Positions 32,376 to 41,166 are shown, counted from the stretch's first letter. The stretch is DNA of 64,000 bases from Bacillus_BA fengqiuensis (GCA_030813035.1 JAUSTV010000004.1); one strand, 5' to 3'. Numbers and translations are program-made. The notes: generated by a model not told the origin, from the letters alone.

Positions 32376-32890
32376 GTTTCCTCCCCCTCCTTCTCTTCCT
32401 TTTTCGCCAAAATAATGGCGCCGATTAACGCAACAAGCAGGACAACCGATGTCAATTCAAACGGAATGATGTATTTTGAATATAATTCCAAACCGATTTG
32501 TTTTGTATTTTCTTCATGAAGCGTCGTTGCCTGTTCTCCAAATGATAAATCTTGAATGCCTAAAAACATAATGAACCCAAAGCTAAAAAGTCCAACTAGA
32601 ATCAAAGCTTTCCGCCGCCAGCTGACCTGGTCCGCTTCTTCGTCATCGTGCCTCGTCAGCATGATGCCAAATAACATAATGATGGTGATGGCCCCGGAGT
32701 AAATCAAGACTTGTACGGCAGCGACAAATTCAGCTGACAACAATACAAATAACCCCGCAATACTGACGAATGTAAAGACAAGGGCCACTACCATATGAAC
32801 GACTTTCGTCAATTGAATCATCAACATCGCTCCGATAATGGCCACCAATGCGAGACCGATAAAGGCAAAAAACTCTCCTGACCATATCAT
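32372..32890 (-). CDS. nuoJ: NADH-quinone oxidoreductase subunit J
   Basis: 172 residues with five membrane segments. The conserved segment is FVAAVQVLIYSGAITIIMLFGIMLT. It has 4-bp overlaps with nuoI and nuoK. Confidence 0.93.
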   Translation of the reverse strand: MIWSGEFFAFIGLALVAIIGAMLMIQLTKVVHMVVALVFTFVSIAGLFVLLSAEFVAAVQVLIYSGAITIIMLFGIMLTRHDDEEADQVSWRRKALILVGLFSFGFIMFLGIQDLSFGEQATTLHEENTKQIGLELYSKYIIPFELTSVVLLVALIGAIILAKKEEKEGEET

Positions 32891-33315
32891 GCCTTGTTCT
32901 CCTTTCTCACATTTTGATCATTTTCGTCCAACCACTCCAGGTTCTTAAATAAATCATCGCGGCTGTATTCCGCGAGTTCAAAGTTATTCGTCATGACAAT
33001 CGCTTCAGTCGGACAAACTTCCGTACATAAGTCACATAAAATGCAAATTTCAAAATTGATATCGTACGTATCAATGATTTTCCCCTTTTTTGTCGGATCC
33101 GGATGTTTTTTCCCCGTCAGTTGAATGCAGTCGGTTGGACAAATATTGGCACACTGATTGCATACAATGCATTTTTCCGGATAAAATTTTTGAATGCCTC
33201 TAAAACGATCTGGCAGCGGAATAGGCTCGTTCGGATAATCATATGTCACTTTTTTCTTCGTTAAATTCTTTAACGTATAAGCTAATCCCTTTGCTAAGCC
33301 AAACAATCTCCCCAC
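32887..33315 (-). CDS. nuoI: NADH-quinone oxidoreductase subunit I
   Basis: 142 residues, peripheral arm subunit with two [4Fe-4S] clusters (N6a, N6b). Ligand motifs are CIVCNQCANICP (about 49-60) and CILCDLCTEVCP (about 91-102). The longest frame opens at GTG (33315), which sits almost on the AAAAGGGG ribosome site; a TTG three codons later (33306) has better spacing and may be the true start. The gap to nuoH is 5 bp. Confidence 0.93.
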   Translation of the reverse strand: MGRLFGLAKGLAYTLKNLTKKKVTYDYPNEPIPLPDRFRGIQKFYPEKCIVCNQCANICPTDCIQLTGKKHPDPTKKGKIIDTYDINFEICILCDLCTEVCPTEAIVMTNNFELAEYSRDDLFKNLEWLDENDQNVRKENKA

Positions 33316-33320
33316 CCCTT

Positions 33321-34322
33321 TTAAAAGAATAGCTCTTTGACGACAGCCGTTATGAAAATATTAGCCAACGCAATCGGCAATAACACCTTCCACCCAAATT
33401 CCATCAGCTGGTCTGCACGCAAACGCGGAAATGTAATCCGAAACCAAATAAGCAAAAAGACAATGAAACTGAACTTTAAAGCAAACCAAATGGCACCCGG
33501 GATAAAATCTAAAAATGCGACGGGATGCCATCCCCCTAAAAACAAAACGGTTGTAAGGGCCGCCATCGCGAAGAAGTACACATACTCAGACAACATGAAA
33601 AACGCCCAGCGAAATCCCGAATACTCCACATGAAACCCTGCCACAAGTTCCGATTCGGCTTCAGGCAAGTCAAAAGGTGTTCGGTTGAGCTCCGCTACAG
33701 AGGCAATTAAAAACACAAGGAACGCAATGGGCTGCACAAAAATGAACCATACCTTTTCTTGTGCTGCCACAATTTCATTTAAATTCAAACTTCCCGTTAA
33801 TAAAATGACGCCAAGAACCGACATGACAAGCGGGATTTCATATGAGATCATTTGAGCAGCGGCCCGCATGCCGCCAAGCAGCGCGTACTTGTTATTGGAG
33901 GCCCAAGATCCCGTTACAACACCGACGGTTGATAATCCAGAGATGGCGATATAATAAAGCAGTCCGACTCCAATATCTGCAAACTGTACATGTTCCGTAA
34001 ATGGAATAACGGCCAACACCATAAAGGCCGGGGCAAAAGCAATCACCGGGGCAATAATAAACAGCGGACGATCGGCCAGCTTTGGAATGGTATCTTCTTT
34101 AAGCAAAAGCTTTAATACGTCGGCCACCGTTTGCAGCAGCCCCCATTTCCCTCCCACTTGATTGGGGCCGATACGTCCTTGCATGAACCCCATGACTTTC
34201 CGCTCCGCCAAAATGCCATATGTAACGAAACCCAATACCGACATCAATAAAGAAGCGGCAAGCCCAAAGAAAATAAGAAAATTCATCCATCCTGGCGACG
34301 ATTGAAGCAAGCTTTCAACCAT
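33321..34322 (-). CDS. nuoH: NADH-quinone oxidoreductase subunit H
   Basis: 333 residues, about eight membrane segments; the subunit lines the quinone pocket with nuoD and nuoB. Conserved are AERKVMGFMQGRIGPNQVG, the cytoplasmic EVWF..loop region NRTPFDLPEAESELVAGFHVEYSG, and WFRITFPRLRADQLMEFGWK. It overlaps the nuoD stop by one base (TAATG). Confidence 0.95.
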   Translation of the reverse strand: MVESLLQSSPGWMNFLIFFGLAASLLMSVLGFVTYGILAERKVMGFMQGRIGPNQVGGKWGLLQTVADVLKLLLKEDTIPKLADRPLFIIAPVIAFAPAFMVLAVIPFTEHVQFADIGVGLLYYIAISGLSTVGVVTGSWASNNKYALLGGMRAAAQMISYEIPLVMSVLGVILLTGSLNLNEIVAAQEKVWFIFVQPIAFLVFLIASVAELNRTPFDLPEAESELVAGFHVEYSGFRWAFFMLSEYVYFFAMAALTTVLFLGGWHPVAFLDFIPGAIWFALKFSFIVFLLIWFRITFPRLRADQLMEFGWKVLLPIALANIFITAVVKELFF

Positions 34323-35422
34323 TAACCATCAACCTCCCCGAGCACAATGTCAATGGCTCCCAAAATCGAAATTAAGTTCGCCATATTTTCTCCTTTTAGC
34401 AGCTTCGGCAAAATTTGAAGATTATAGAAGGACGGGCGTCTAAATTTCAGACGGTAAGGCTCCTTTTTTCCATCGCTCGCAATATAACAGCCAATCTCCC
34501 CCCTTGGCGATTCAATACGGACAAAAGTCTCACCTTTAGGCGGTTTAATGATTTTAGGGACCTTGGCCATTGTGTCGCCGCTTTCCGGAAACTGTTCTGC
34601 CGCCTGCTCGACGATTTTTAATGATTCTTCTATTTCCTCCATCCGACATTGATATCTGGCAAAGGCATCCCCTTCCTGGCAAACAGGAACATTGAAATCA
34701 AAACGATCGTAAATGGAGTAAGGTTCATCCTTGCGAAGATCCCATTTCACCCCTGTACATCGTAAATTAGCCCCGCTTAATGAATAATGGATGGCCTCCT
34801 CCTTCGTATAGGTCCCCACTCCTTTAACACGATGCAGAAAAATTTCATTACCTGTCACAAGGCTGTGGTAACCTCGTAATTGCTCTCTCATATAAGGCAC
34901 AAATTCACGCACCTTTTCGATCCACCCTTCAGGAGCATCCCATTTGACTCCTCCAACTCTCATGTAGTTGAAGGTCAAACGGGCACCGGATAACTCGGTC
35001 AGCAAGTTAATAATCATTTCACGTTCACGAAACGCGTATAAAAAAGGGCTGACTGCCCCTATATCCAATAAATACGTTCCCCACCATACAAGATGGCTTG
35101 CAATGCGCCCCAGTTCCATCGCCAAAACCCTCAAATACTCCGCCCGCTCCGGAACCTCGATTCCCATCATCGTTTCCACCGCATGGCAAATGACATAGTT
35201 ATTGGTCATCGCTGATAAATAATCCATCCGGTCCGTATAAGGGATGATTTGTGTATATTGGAGGTCTTCAGCCAGCTTCTCCGTACCGCGATGAAGATAA
35301 CCGATGACGGGCGTCGCTTCCTTTATGATTTCGCCATCTATTTTGATGACAAGACGAAAGACGCCATGTGTGCTCGGGTGCTGAGGACCAACATTTAAAA
35401 GCATTTCTTCTGTGCGAATCAT
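34322..35422 (-). CDS. nuoD: NADH-quinone oxidoreductase subunit D
   Basis: 366 residues, the 49-kDa quinone-binding subunit, related to [NiFe] hydrogenase large subunits but without metal cysteines. It has GPQHPSTHGVFRLVIKIDGE, HRGTEKLAED and RIESPRGEIGCYIASDG. It is separate from nuoC, not fused as in E. coli. Gap to nuoC 3 bp. Confidence 0.95.
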   Translation of the reverse strand: MIRTEEMLLNVGPQHPSTHGVFRLVIKIDGEIIKEATPVIGYLHRGTEKLAEDLQYTQIIPYTDRMDYLSAMTNNYVICHAVETMMGIEVPERAEYLRVLAMELGRIASHLVWWGTYLLDIGAVSPFLYAFREREMIINLLTELSGARLTFNYMRVGGVKWDAPEGWIEKVREFVPYMREQLRGYHSLVTGNEIFLHRVKGVGTYTKEEAIHYSLSGANLRCTGVKWDLRKDEPYSIYDRFDFNVPVCQEGDAFARYQCRMEEIEESLKIVEQAAEQFPESGDTMAKVPKIIKPPKGETFVRIESPRGEIGCYIASDGKKEPYRLKFRRPSFYNLQILPKLLKGENMANLISILGAIDIVLGEVDG

Positions 35423-35425
35423 CTG

Positions 35426-36586
35426 TTATACCTCCACGTCGTAAGGCTCGTAATCTTTTCGTAAAGGATACCCGACCCAGTCATCTGGAAGCATGATGCG
35501 TTTTAAGTTCGGGTGACCTTCAAAGATAATCCCAAGTAAATCGTATGCCTCTCGTTCAGGCCAATCTGCCCCTGCCCATAATGGCGCAATAGAAGCAATC
35601 GTTCCCTTTTCCCGATCAATTTTTGTTTTTAAAGCGACTGATTGGCGGTTTTTATAGGAATAGAGATGTACATATAGTTCAAAATGCGTTTGAAAATCGG
35701 TTCCGTGAAGTTCAGATAAATAATCAAAGCCTAACTGCTCGTTATATTTAAGAAACTCGGCCACCTTAAAATATGTATGGGGCTTGGCTACAAGAGTAGG
35801 GACATCCTTGGAAAGACGGTTGATATAGTATTCTTCTAAAATCTCTTCGCCTAAATGTTCTTGGATGACTTTTACGTATTTATCTAGAAGTGGTTGATTA
35901 AGAGAAGGTAATAATTCTTGTTGAGGTTCTTCAGGAGTTGCTAAACTGGATGCTTTTGCCTTTGCAGCAGCGGCTGCTTTCGCTTTTGCAGCGGCAACGG
36001 CCTTCGCCTTTTCTTTTGCCAGTTCATCTTCGCTTTTTTCAATGGACTGAGCAGCTTTCTGTTTGGCTAAAGCCTGCGCCTTCGCTTTCGCCGCTGCTGC
36101 CGCCTTTTTCTTCGCTAGATCGGCTGCTTCTTCACTGACCGATTCCACTTTGGCCGCTTCTCTTTCTTTTTGCTTCAGCAGGGCTTGTGCCTTCGCTTTC
36201 GCCGCTGCTGCCGCCTTTTTCTTCGCTAGATCGGCTGCTTCTTCACTGACCGATTCCGCTTTGGCCGCTTCTCTTTCTTTTTGCTTGAGCAGCGCTTGTG
36301 CCTTCGCTTTCGCCGCTGCTGCCGCTTTTTTCTTCGCCAAATCAGAGGCTTCTTCACTGACTGATTCCACTTTGGCCGCTTCTCTTTCTTTTTGCTTGAG
36401 CAGTGCCTGCGCCTTCGCTTTCGCCGCTGCTGCCGCTTTTTTCTTGGCTAAGTCGACTGCTTCTTCACTTTCTGAGCCGACCTTTTCTTTCTGTCTCTTT
36501 AGCTCTTCCATCTTTTTTTTCGCTTCCAGCTTGGCTTTTTCAGCAGCCTCTTTTTTTTGCTGTTCCAGTGATTTATCCTCGCTCAT
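35426..36586 (-). CDS. nuoC: NADH-quinone oxidoreductase subunit C with long repetitive N-terminal extension
   Basis: 386 residues. The true NuoC (30-kDa) domain is at the C-terminus (about 225-386), with REAYDLLGIIFEGHPNLKRI and PLRKDYEPYDVEV. Before it lies about 215 residues rich in Lys, Ala and Glu, including three full 37-residue tandem repeats (46-82, 83-119, 120-156) and part of a fourth, unit LAKKKAAAAAKAKAQALLKQ followed by KEREAAK-ESVSEEA-D. This should form a long helix or coiled coil on the peripheral arm. Lys/Ala-rich NuoC extensions are known in Bacillaceae; the exact tandem copies suggest recent expansion. Gaps to nuoB and nuoD are 3 bp. Confidence 0.93.
   Translation of the reverse strand: MSEDKSLEQQKKEAAEKAKLEAKKKMEELKRQKEKVGSESEEAVDLAKKKAAAAAKAKAQALLKQKEREAAKVESVSEEASDLAKKKAAAAAKAKAQALLKQKEREAAKAESVSEEAADLAKKKAAAAAKAKAQALLKQKEREAAKVESVSEEAADLAKKKAAAAAKAKAQALAKQKAAQSIEKSEDELAKEKAKAVAAAKAKAAAAAKAKASSLATPEEPQQELLPSLNQPLLDKYVKVIQEHLGEEILEEYYINRLSKDVPTLVAKPHTYFKVAEFLKYNEQLGFDYLSELHGTDFQTHFELYVHLYSYKNRQSVALKTKIDREKGTIASIAPLWAGADWPEREAYDLLGIIFEGHPNLKRIMLPDDWVGYPLRKDYEPYDVEV
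36119..36451 (-). repeat. 111-bp in-frame tandem repeats in nuoC
   Basis: Three nearly identical 111-bp units (36341-36451, 36230-36340, 36119-36229) plus a partial fourth to about 36065. Differences are mostly single bases (for example Val/Ala at one codon). The repeat keeps the frame and encodes 37 residues per unit. Confidence 0.9.
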
Positions 36587-36589
36587 TGA

Positions 36590-37102
36590 TTAAATCACCC
36601 GCTTTCCGGTTTTCGCTTCGTAACGTATTTTTTCTTTTAATTTATTGATGCCATATATCAAAGCTGCTGGGTTAGGAGGACATCCCGGGATATAAACGTC
36701 TACGGGTACAATTTGATCGACTCCTTTAACAACCGCATAAGATTTTACATAAGGTCCCCCTGCCGTTGCACATGATCCCATGGCAATTACCCATTTGGGT
36801 TCAGGCATTTGATCATATAGCCTTTTAACAATGGGCGCCATCTTTTTGGTAACGGTTCCAGAGATAATCATAACGTCGGATTGGCGTGGGGAAGTGCGGA
36901 AGAATGAACCAAAACGATCTAAGTCATAGTGGGAAGATCCGACCCCCATCATTTCAATGGCACAGCATGCTAGTCCAAAAGTAAGCGGCCATAAAGAATT
37001 GCTTCTGGCCCAAGCCTTTAATTGTTCTAAAGTTGTTAAAAATACATTTCGTCTCATCTCTTCTAATTCTTCTTTTGAAATATGCTCTAAATTTAATTCC
37101 AT
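36590..37102 (-). CDS. nuoB: NADH-quinone oxidoreductase subunit B
   Basis: 170 residues, binds cluster N2, the electron donor to quinone. Ligand region FGLACCAIEMMG plus single cysteines in MGSCATAGGPY and IPGCPPNPAALI. The start at MELNLEHISKEE has GAAGGTG six bases upstream; the longer frame runs into nuoA. It overlaps the end of nuoA by 10 bp. Confidence 0.95.
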   Translation of the reverse strand: MELNLEHISKEELEEMRRNVFLTTLEQLKAWARSNSLWPLTFGLACCAIEMMGVGSSHYDLDRFGSFFRTSPRQSDVMIISGTVTKKMAPIVKRLYDQMPEPKWVIAMGSCATAGGPYVKSYAVVKGVDQIVPVDVYIPGCPPNPAALIYGINKLKEKIRYEAKTGKRVI

Positions 37103-37467
37103 TTCAGCACCTTCTTTTTCCAAGCATAGATTAGTCCAACCAACAGCATAAAAACAAAGATGAGCATTTCAATCAGCGCAAACAAACCGAGTGAATCATA
37201 AGCAACTGCCCAAGGATACAAAAAAACCGTTTCCACATCAAAGATGACGAACATTAACGCAAATATGTAATATCTCACGTTAAATTGGACCCTTGCTTCA
37301 TGAAACGGTTCAATCCCACTTTCATATGTTGTTTGTTTGGCAGCACTTGGTGCATGCGGTCTAAGAAACCTACCTGCCGTTAACGCGACAACAGGCAACA
37401 GTATACCTAAGAGCAGAAAGATGAAAATAATCATATAGCTGTTTAAATATGTATTCAGGATGCTCAT
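37093..37467 (-). CDS. nuoA: NADH-quinone oxidoreductase subunit A
   Basis: 124 residues, three membrane segments, ND3 family. Conserved KQTTYESGIEPFHEA (loop near the quinone pocket, here without the Cys-rich form) and RYYIFALMFVIFDVETVFLYPWA. The ATG two codons into the frame is chosen because GGGGG lies seven bases upstream. First gene of the operon, behind a good SigA promoter. Confidence 0.94.
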   Translation of the reverse strand: MSILNTYLNSYMIIFIFLLLGILLPVVALTAGRFLRPHAPSAAKQTTYESGIEPFHEARVQFNVRYYIFALMFVIFDVETVFLYPWAVAYDSLGLFALIEMLIFVFMLLVGLIYAWKKKVLKWN

Positions 37468-37517
37468 AAACACGCCCCCTTTACAATTATCTAAAAATTT
37501 AGAAATGTATTGCTAAT

Positions 37518-37546
37518 ATTATAACAAATCGTATATGGGGTGTCGA
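37518..37546 (-). promoter_or_regulatory. SigA-type promoter of the nuo operon
   Basis: On the minus strand TCGACA (37541-37546) and TATAAT (37518-37523) are separated by 17 bp. The nuoA start follows about 50 bp downstream. Confidence 0.7.
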
Positions 37547-37698
37547 CAGCGTATCTGTTTATGTTTGTATAATATGTAAATAATTTCAATAAAAGAATGA
37601 TTTCCCGGCTAAAAAATAATGAGCCTTCCTATATCTCCTGTTCTCTTACAAAAACAAGTTATATAGAAAGACTCATCCTAAAACCGGCTTCACACCCA

Positions 37699-37836
37699 TC
37701 AAGCTCGCTTAATTAATTTAACAACAAGAATAATGGCTGCAATCACTAATAGAATATGAATAAATCCGCCTGTGAAATCAAATAGCAACCCTAGTAACCA
37801 TGCTAATAATAATACTCCAATGATGGTCCATAACAT
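37699..37836 (-). CDS. Small membrane protein, lmo0937/DUF5670 type
   Basis: 45 residues: starts MLWTIIGVLLLAWLLGLLFD, then FTGGFIHILLVIAAII and a basic end KLIKRA. Two short membrane segments with a Gly-Gly turn. AAGGAG lies nine bases upstream of the ATG. It resembles the lmo0937-family peptides common in Firmicutes, often stress induced. A SigB-type promoter lies 45-70 bp upstream, which fits. It is an isolated gene between nuo and atp operons and does not belong to either. Function unknown. Confidence 0.8.
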   Translation of the reverse strand: MLWTIIGVLLLAWLLGLLFDFTGGFIHILLVIAAIILVVKLIKRA

Positions 37837-37881
37837 GCAAATCACTCCTTAACAATCAATGTACTTTCTTGATAGTTTTTA

Positions 37882-37907
37882 ATACCCTGAAGTGATAGTA
37901 GGAAAAC
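37882..37907 (-). promoter_or_regulatory. SigB-type promoter of the small membrane protein gene
   Basis: On the minus strand GTTTTC (37902-37907), a 14-bp spacer, and GGGTAT (37882-37887), matching the general-stress sigma-B consensus GTTTaa-N12-14-GGGTAT at nearly all key bases. Confidence 0.7.
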
Positions 37908-38124
37908 ATTTTTTCATTCATAAATTCTCGGGAAATAAAGGAAACCTCCACCTTGCTTCCATCAGAGTGTGGAAGTGAGGACTGCCCCTTTCTGTTTGAT
38001 CATCATGCCGTGATTTGTTTTAGGTTCGACTAAAAAATGAAATTGGTTTTCATCGTTTTTGACTCATTCGCGCAAAAATCAACAGTAGAATTGAACGTTA
38101 CTTTTTATCTAAATTATAAAAACT

Positions 38125-38155
38125 AAAAAGCACCGTACAAATGTACGATGCTTTT
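38125..38155 (-). terminator. Terminator of the atp operon
   Basis: Stem AAAAAGCA-CGTAC pairs with GTACG-TGCTTTTT (mismatched C/A pair) around AAAT, immediately after the atpC stop. T-run on the minus strand is CTTTTTAGTTTTTA. Confidence 0.85.
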
Positions 38156-38158
38156 TGA

Positions 38159-38563
38159 TTAAAATTGACGTTGACCTACCTCAATACGGTTGATGGCACG
38201 CTTGAGTGAAAGTTCAGCACGCTTAAAATCGACGTCATCCTGCTTGCCTTGTAAACGTTGTTCGGCACGCTGTTTGGCTTCTTTCGCACGTTCAACATCG
38301 ATTTCTTCTGCTTTTTCAGCAGCCTGTGCTAAAATCGTCACTTTATCCGGTCTTACTTCAAGAAAGCCGCCGCTAACAGCTACAAGCTCAGTGCTGCTTC
38401 CTTTTTTCAAGCGAACAGCTCCGATTTGAAGTGGAGCCACTAATGGGATATGTCCTGGTAAAATACCGAGTTCCCCGCTTCGGGCTCTTGTACTTACCAT
38501 TTCCACATCGGCTTCATAGACTGGGCCATCAGGAGTCACTACACTGACATTGATTGTCTTCAT
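38159..38563 (-). CDS. atpC: F1Fo ATP synthase epsilon subunit
   Basis: 134 residues: N-terminal beta sandwich (INVSVVTPDGPVYEADVEMVS, GELGILPGHIPLVAPL) and a C-terminal helical hairpin (ERAKEAKQRAEQRL..RAINRIEV) that can inhibit ATP hydrolysis. Last gene of the operon, 25 bp after atpD. Confidence 0.95.
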   Translation of the reverse strand: MKTINVSVVTPDGPVYEADVEMVSTRARSGELGILPGHIPLVAPLQIGAVRLKKGSSTELVAVSGGFLEVRPDKVTILAQAAEKAEEIDVERAKEAKQRAEQRLQGKQDDVDFKRAELSLKRAINRIEVGQRQF

Positions 38564-38588
38564 TTATTACCCTCCTATGTCCCTTATC

Positions 38589-40007
38589 TTAAGCTTCTAC
38601 TCCCATTTTCTTTGCATTTTCAATTACTTCTTCAATTCTTCCTACTAGACGGAATGCATCTTCAGGAAGGTGATCATACTTACCTGCAAGGATATCCTTG
38701 AAACCAGCTACTGTTTCTTTAACTGGCACGTATGAACCAGGTTGACCTGTAAACTGCTCCGCTACGTGGAAGTTTTGAGATAAGAAGAACTGAACACGGC
38801 GAGCACGTTGTACAACAAGCTTGTCTTCTTCAGAAAGCTCATCCATACCAAGAATCGCAATGATATCTTGAAGCTCTCTGTAGCGTTGAAGTGTTTGCTG
38901 TACACTACGTGCTACTTTGTAATGCTCTTCACCAACGATGTCAGGCGATAATGCGCGAGAAGTTGATGCAAGAGGATCTACCGCAGGGTAAATACCCATC
39001 TCAGTTAATTTACGCTCAAGGTTTGTTGTCGCATCTAAGTGAGCGAACGTTGTCGCCGGAGCTGGATCCGTATAGTCATCGGCAGGTACATAAATCGCTT
39101 GAATCGATGTTACAGAACCTACGTTTGTTGATGTGATACGCTCTTGCAATTGACCCATTTCCGTTGCTAATGTAGGCTGGTAACCTACGGCAGATGGCAT
39201 ACGGCCAAGTAACGCCGAAACCTCTGAACCAGCTTGTGTAAAGCGGAAAATGTTATCCATGAAGAATAATACGTCCTGACCTTGCTCGTCACGGAAGTAT
39301 TCCGCCATTGTTAAACCTGTTAAGGCAACACGCATACGTGCACCAGGCGGCTCATTCATTTGTCCGAATACCATGGCTGTTTTCTTAATAACGCCAGAAT
39401 CGCTCATCTCATGGTAAAGGTCATTTCCTTCACGAGTACGCTCACCTACACCAGCGAATACGGAAATACCACCGTGTTCTTGAGCGATGTTATTGATAAG
39501 CTCCTGGATTAATACCGTTTTACCTACACCGGCACCACCGAATAGACCGATTTTTCCACCTTTAATATATGGTGCAAGTAAGTCTACTACTTTAATACCT
39601 GTTTCAAGAATTTCTACTTGAGTAGAAAGCTGATCGAACTTTGGTGCTTGTCGGTGAATTGAATCACGACGAGCCTCTGCAGCGATTTCAGTATCTAAGT
39701 CGATTGTATCACCAAGTACGTTAAATACACGTCCTAATGTTACGTCGCCTACAGGTACGGAAATTGGTGCACCTGTATCTTCTACTTCCAATCCACGAAC
39801 AAGGCCATCAGTAGAAGCCATTGCGATTGCACGAACCGAATCATCGCCTAAGTGAAGGGCAACTTCTAAAGTTAAGTCAATATCGACTTCATTTTCGCTG
39901 CGCGCTGCATGCTTAATTGTAAGAGCGTTATAAATAGCCGGAAGATGTCCGCTGTCAAACTTTACGTCTACAACAGGACCCATAATCTGAGTAACGCGTC
40001 CTTTCAT
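38589..40007 (-). CDS. atpD: F1Fo ATP synthase beta subunit
   Basis: 472 residues, catalytic subunit. Walker A GGAGVGKTVLIQELI (about 156-170), the catalytic glutamate in GVGERTREGNDLY, Walker B VLFFMDNIFRFTQAGSEVS and DELSEEDK (DELSEED torque loop). Separated from atpG by 51 bp. Confidence 0.97.
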   Translation of the reverse strand: MKGRVTQIMGPVVDVKFDSGHLPAIYNALTIKHAARSENEVDIDLTLEVALHLGDDSVRAIAMASTDGLVRGLEVEDTGAPISVPVGDVTLGRVFNVLGDTIDLDTEIAAEARRDSIHRQAPKFDQLSTQVEILETGIKVVDLLAPYIKGGKIGLFGGAGVGKTVLIQELINNIAQEHGGISVFAGVGERTREGNDLYHEMSDSGVIKKTAMVFGQMNEPPGARMRVALTGLTMAEYFRDEQGQDVLFFMDNIFRFTQAGSEVSALLGRMPSAVGYQPTLATEMGQLQERITSTNVGSVTSIQAIYVPADDYTDPAPATTFAHLDATTNLERKLTEMGIYPAVDPLASTSRALSPDIVGEEHYKVARSVQQTLQRYRELQDIIAILGMDELSEEDKLVVQRARRVQFFLSQNFHVAEQFTGQPGSYVPVKETVAGFKDILAGKYDHLPEDAFRLVGRIEEVIENAKKMGVEA

Positions 40008-40058
40008 CGTTTTCCCTCCTAACTTACTAGTAACAAAACATCTATCTTTTTCCGTTCA

Positions 40059-40916
40059 TTATTCAAGTGCTGAAGCTCCAGCCACGATTTCTGTAATTTC
40101 TTGTGTAATCGCTGCCTGACGGGCACGGTTGTAAGAAAGTGTAAGCGAGCGAATAAGCTCTTTCGCATTGTCTGTCGCATTTTTCATCGCCGTCATACGC
40201 GCTGCATGCTCACTTGCTTTCGAATCCAGCAGTGCCCCGTAAATGAGACTTTCTGCATATTGAGGCAGAAGAACTTCTAAAATTTCCTCTTGTGACGGTT
40301 CAAACTCATATGAGGTTAGCTTATTAGAAGAAGCAATGTCTGTTAATGGCAACAGCTTCTTCTCCGTCACGTCTTGTTGAATGGCACTTACAAAATGGTT
40401 ATAGAACATGTACAATTCGTCAAATGTACCATCCGCAAACATATTAACTGTTTGAGAGGCAATATCTTTAATATCCGCAAACGAAGGCTGGTCAGCTAAA
40501 CCTGTAATCTCCAACATCACGGGGATGTTGCGTCTTTTAAAGAAATCGCGTCCCATGCGTCCGATTGCAATAATCGCATACTCATCTTGGGAACGATGGC
40601 GTTCTTGGATCGTATTGTAAACCTTACGCAACACGTTACTGTTAAACGCCCCTGCCAATCCACGGTCTGAGGTAATCACAAGATATCCCGTTTTCTTCAC
40701 TGAACGTGACACAAGCATCGGATGCGAAACACCTTTGCTGCCTAATGCAACGTTAGCTACAACGTCCTGAATCTTTTCCACATACGGTACAAAAGATTTT
40801 GCATTGTTTTCAGCGCGGTTCAATTTCGCTGCTGATACCATTTCCATCGCTTTTGTAATTTGGCTTGTTTTCTTTGTGGAAGTAATACGAGTTTTTATAT
40901 CACGTAATGATGCCAA
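40059..40916 (-). CDS. atpG: F1Fo ATP synthase gamma subunit
   Basis: 285 residues, the rotor shaft of F1. Terminal helices are MASLRDIKTRITSTKKTSQI and RMTAMKNATDNAKELI..RARQAAITQEITEIVAGA. Unusually, 250 bp, mostly a copy of element A, separate it from atpA. AGGTGGTGAGAACC upstream supplies the ribosome site. Confidence 0.95.
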   Translation of the reverse strand: MASLRDIKTRITSTKKTSQITKAMEMVSAAKLNRAENNAKSFVPYVEKIQDVVANVALGSKGVSHPMLVSRSVKKTGYLVITSDRGLAGAFNSNVLRKVYNTIQERHRSQDEYAIIAIGRMGRDFFKRRNIPVMLEITGLADQPSFADIKDIASQTVNMFADGTFDELYMFYNHFVSAIQQDVTEKKLLPLTDIASSNKLTSYEFEPSQEEILEVLLPQYAESLIYGALLDSKASEHAARMTAMKNATDNAKELIRSLTLSYNRARQAAITQEITEIVAGASALE

Positions 40917-40940
40917 AGGTTCTCACCACCTTTTAAGAAG

Positions 40941-41088
40941 TGGTTCAAAAAGTCCGGGAAAAATGACGATCGAATTTCGGTGTCAGCTTGTCTTTCCGCT
41001 GCTCACGTATTAAAAGATACGCTCCACTGCTCAAGACTTTGCTTCCTTGAACTTCTCGGTCCTTTTTATCTTCCTTTTTGAACACACG
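40941..41088 (-). repeat. MITE/bcr1-like element A, copy 5 (short form), inside the atp operon
   Basis: On the minus strand it starts GTGTGTTCAAAAAGGAAG, carries AGAAGTTCAAGGAAGC and AATACGTGAGCAGCGG, and ends GGACTTTTTGAACC. It is the short form like the copy at 3511. Orientation equals that of atp transcription. It fills the atpA-atpG gap. No clear flanking duplication. Confidence 0.85.
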
Positions 41089-41166
41089 CTTTATTAGACA
41101 AAATCGAGCCGCTTTACAATCAATGATGACAGTGACGGCATGGAAGCTGTCGCTGCCGATCATTTA

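Noticed and set aside
36119..36451. Possible CRISPR array from regularly repeated DNA
   Set aside because: The units are contiguous in-frame 111-bp coding repeats of nuoC with no variable spacers and no cas genes nearby.
36063..36593. Long plus-strand frame of 176 codons rich in Ala, Phe and Ser
   Set aside because: It is the complement of the nuoC tandem repeats; its repetitive, hydrophobic-looking sequence is a by-product of the Lys/Ala repeats, with no ribosome site.
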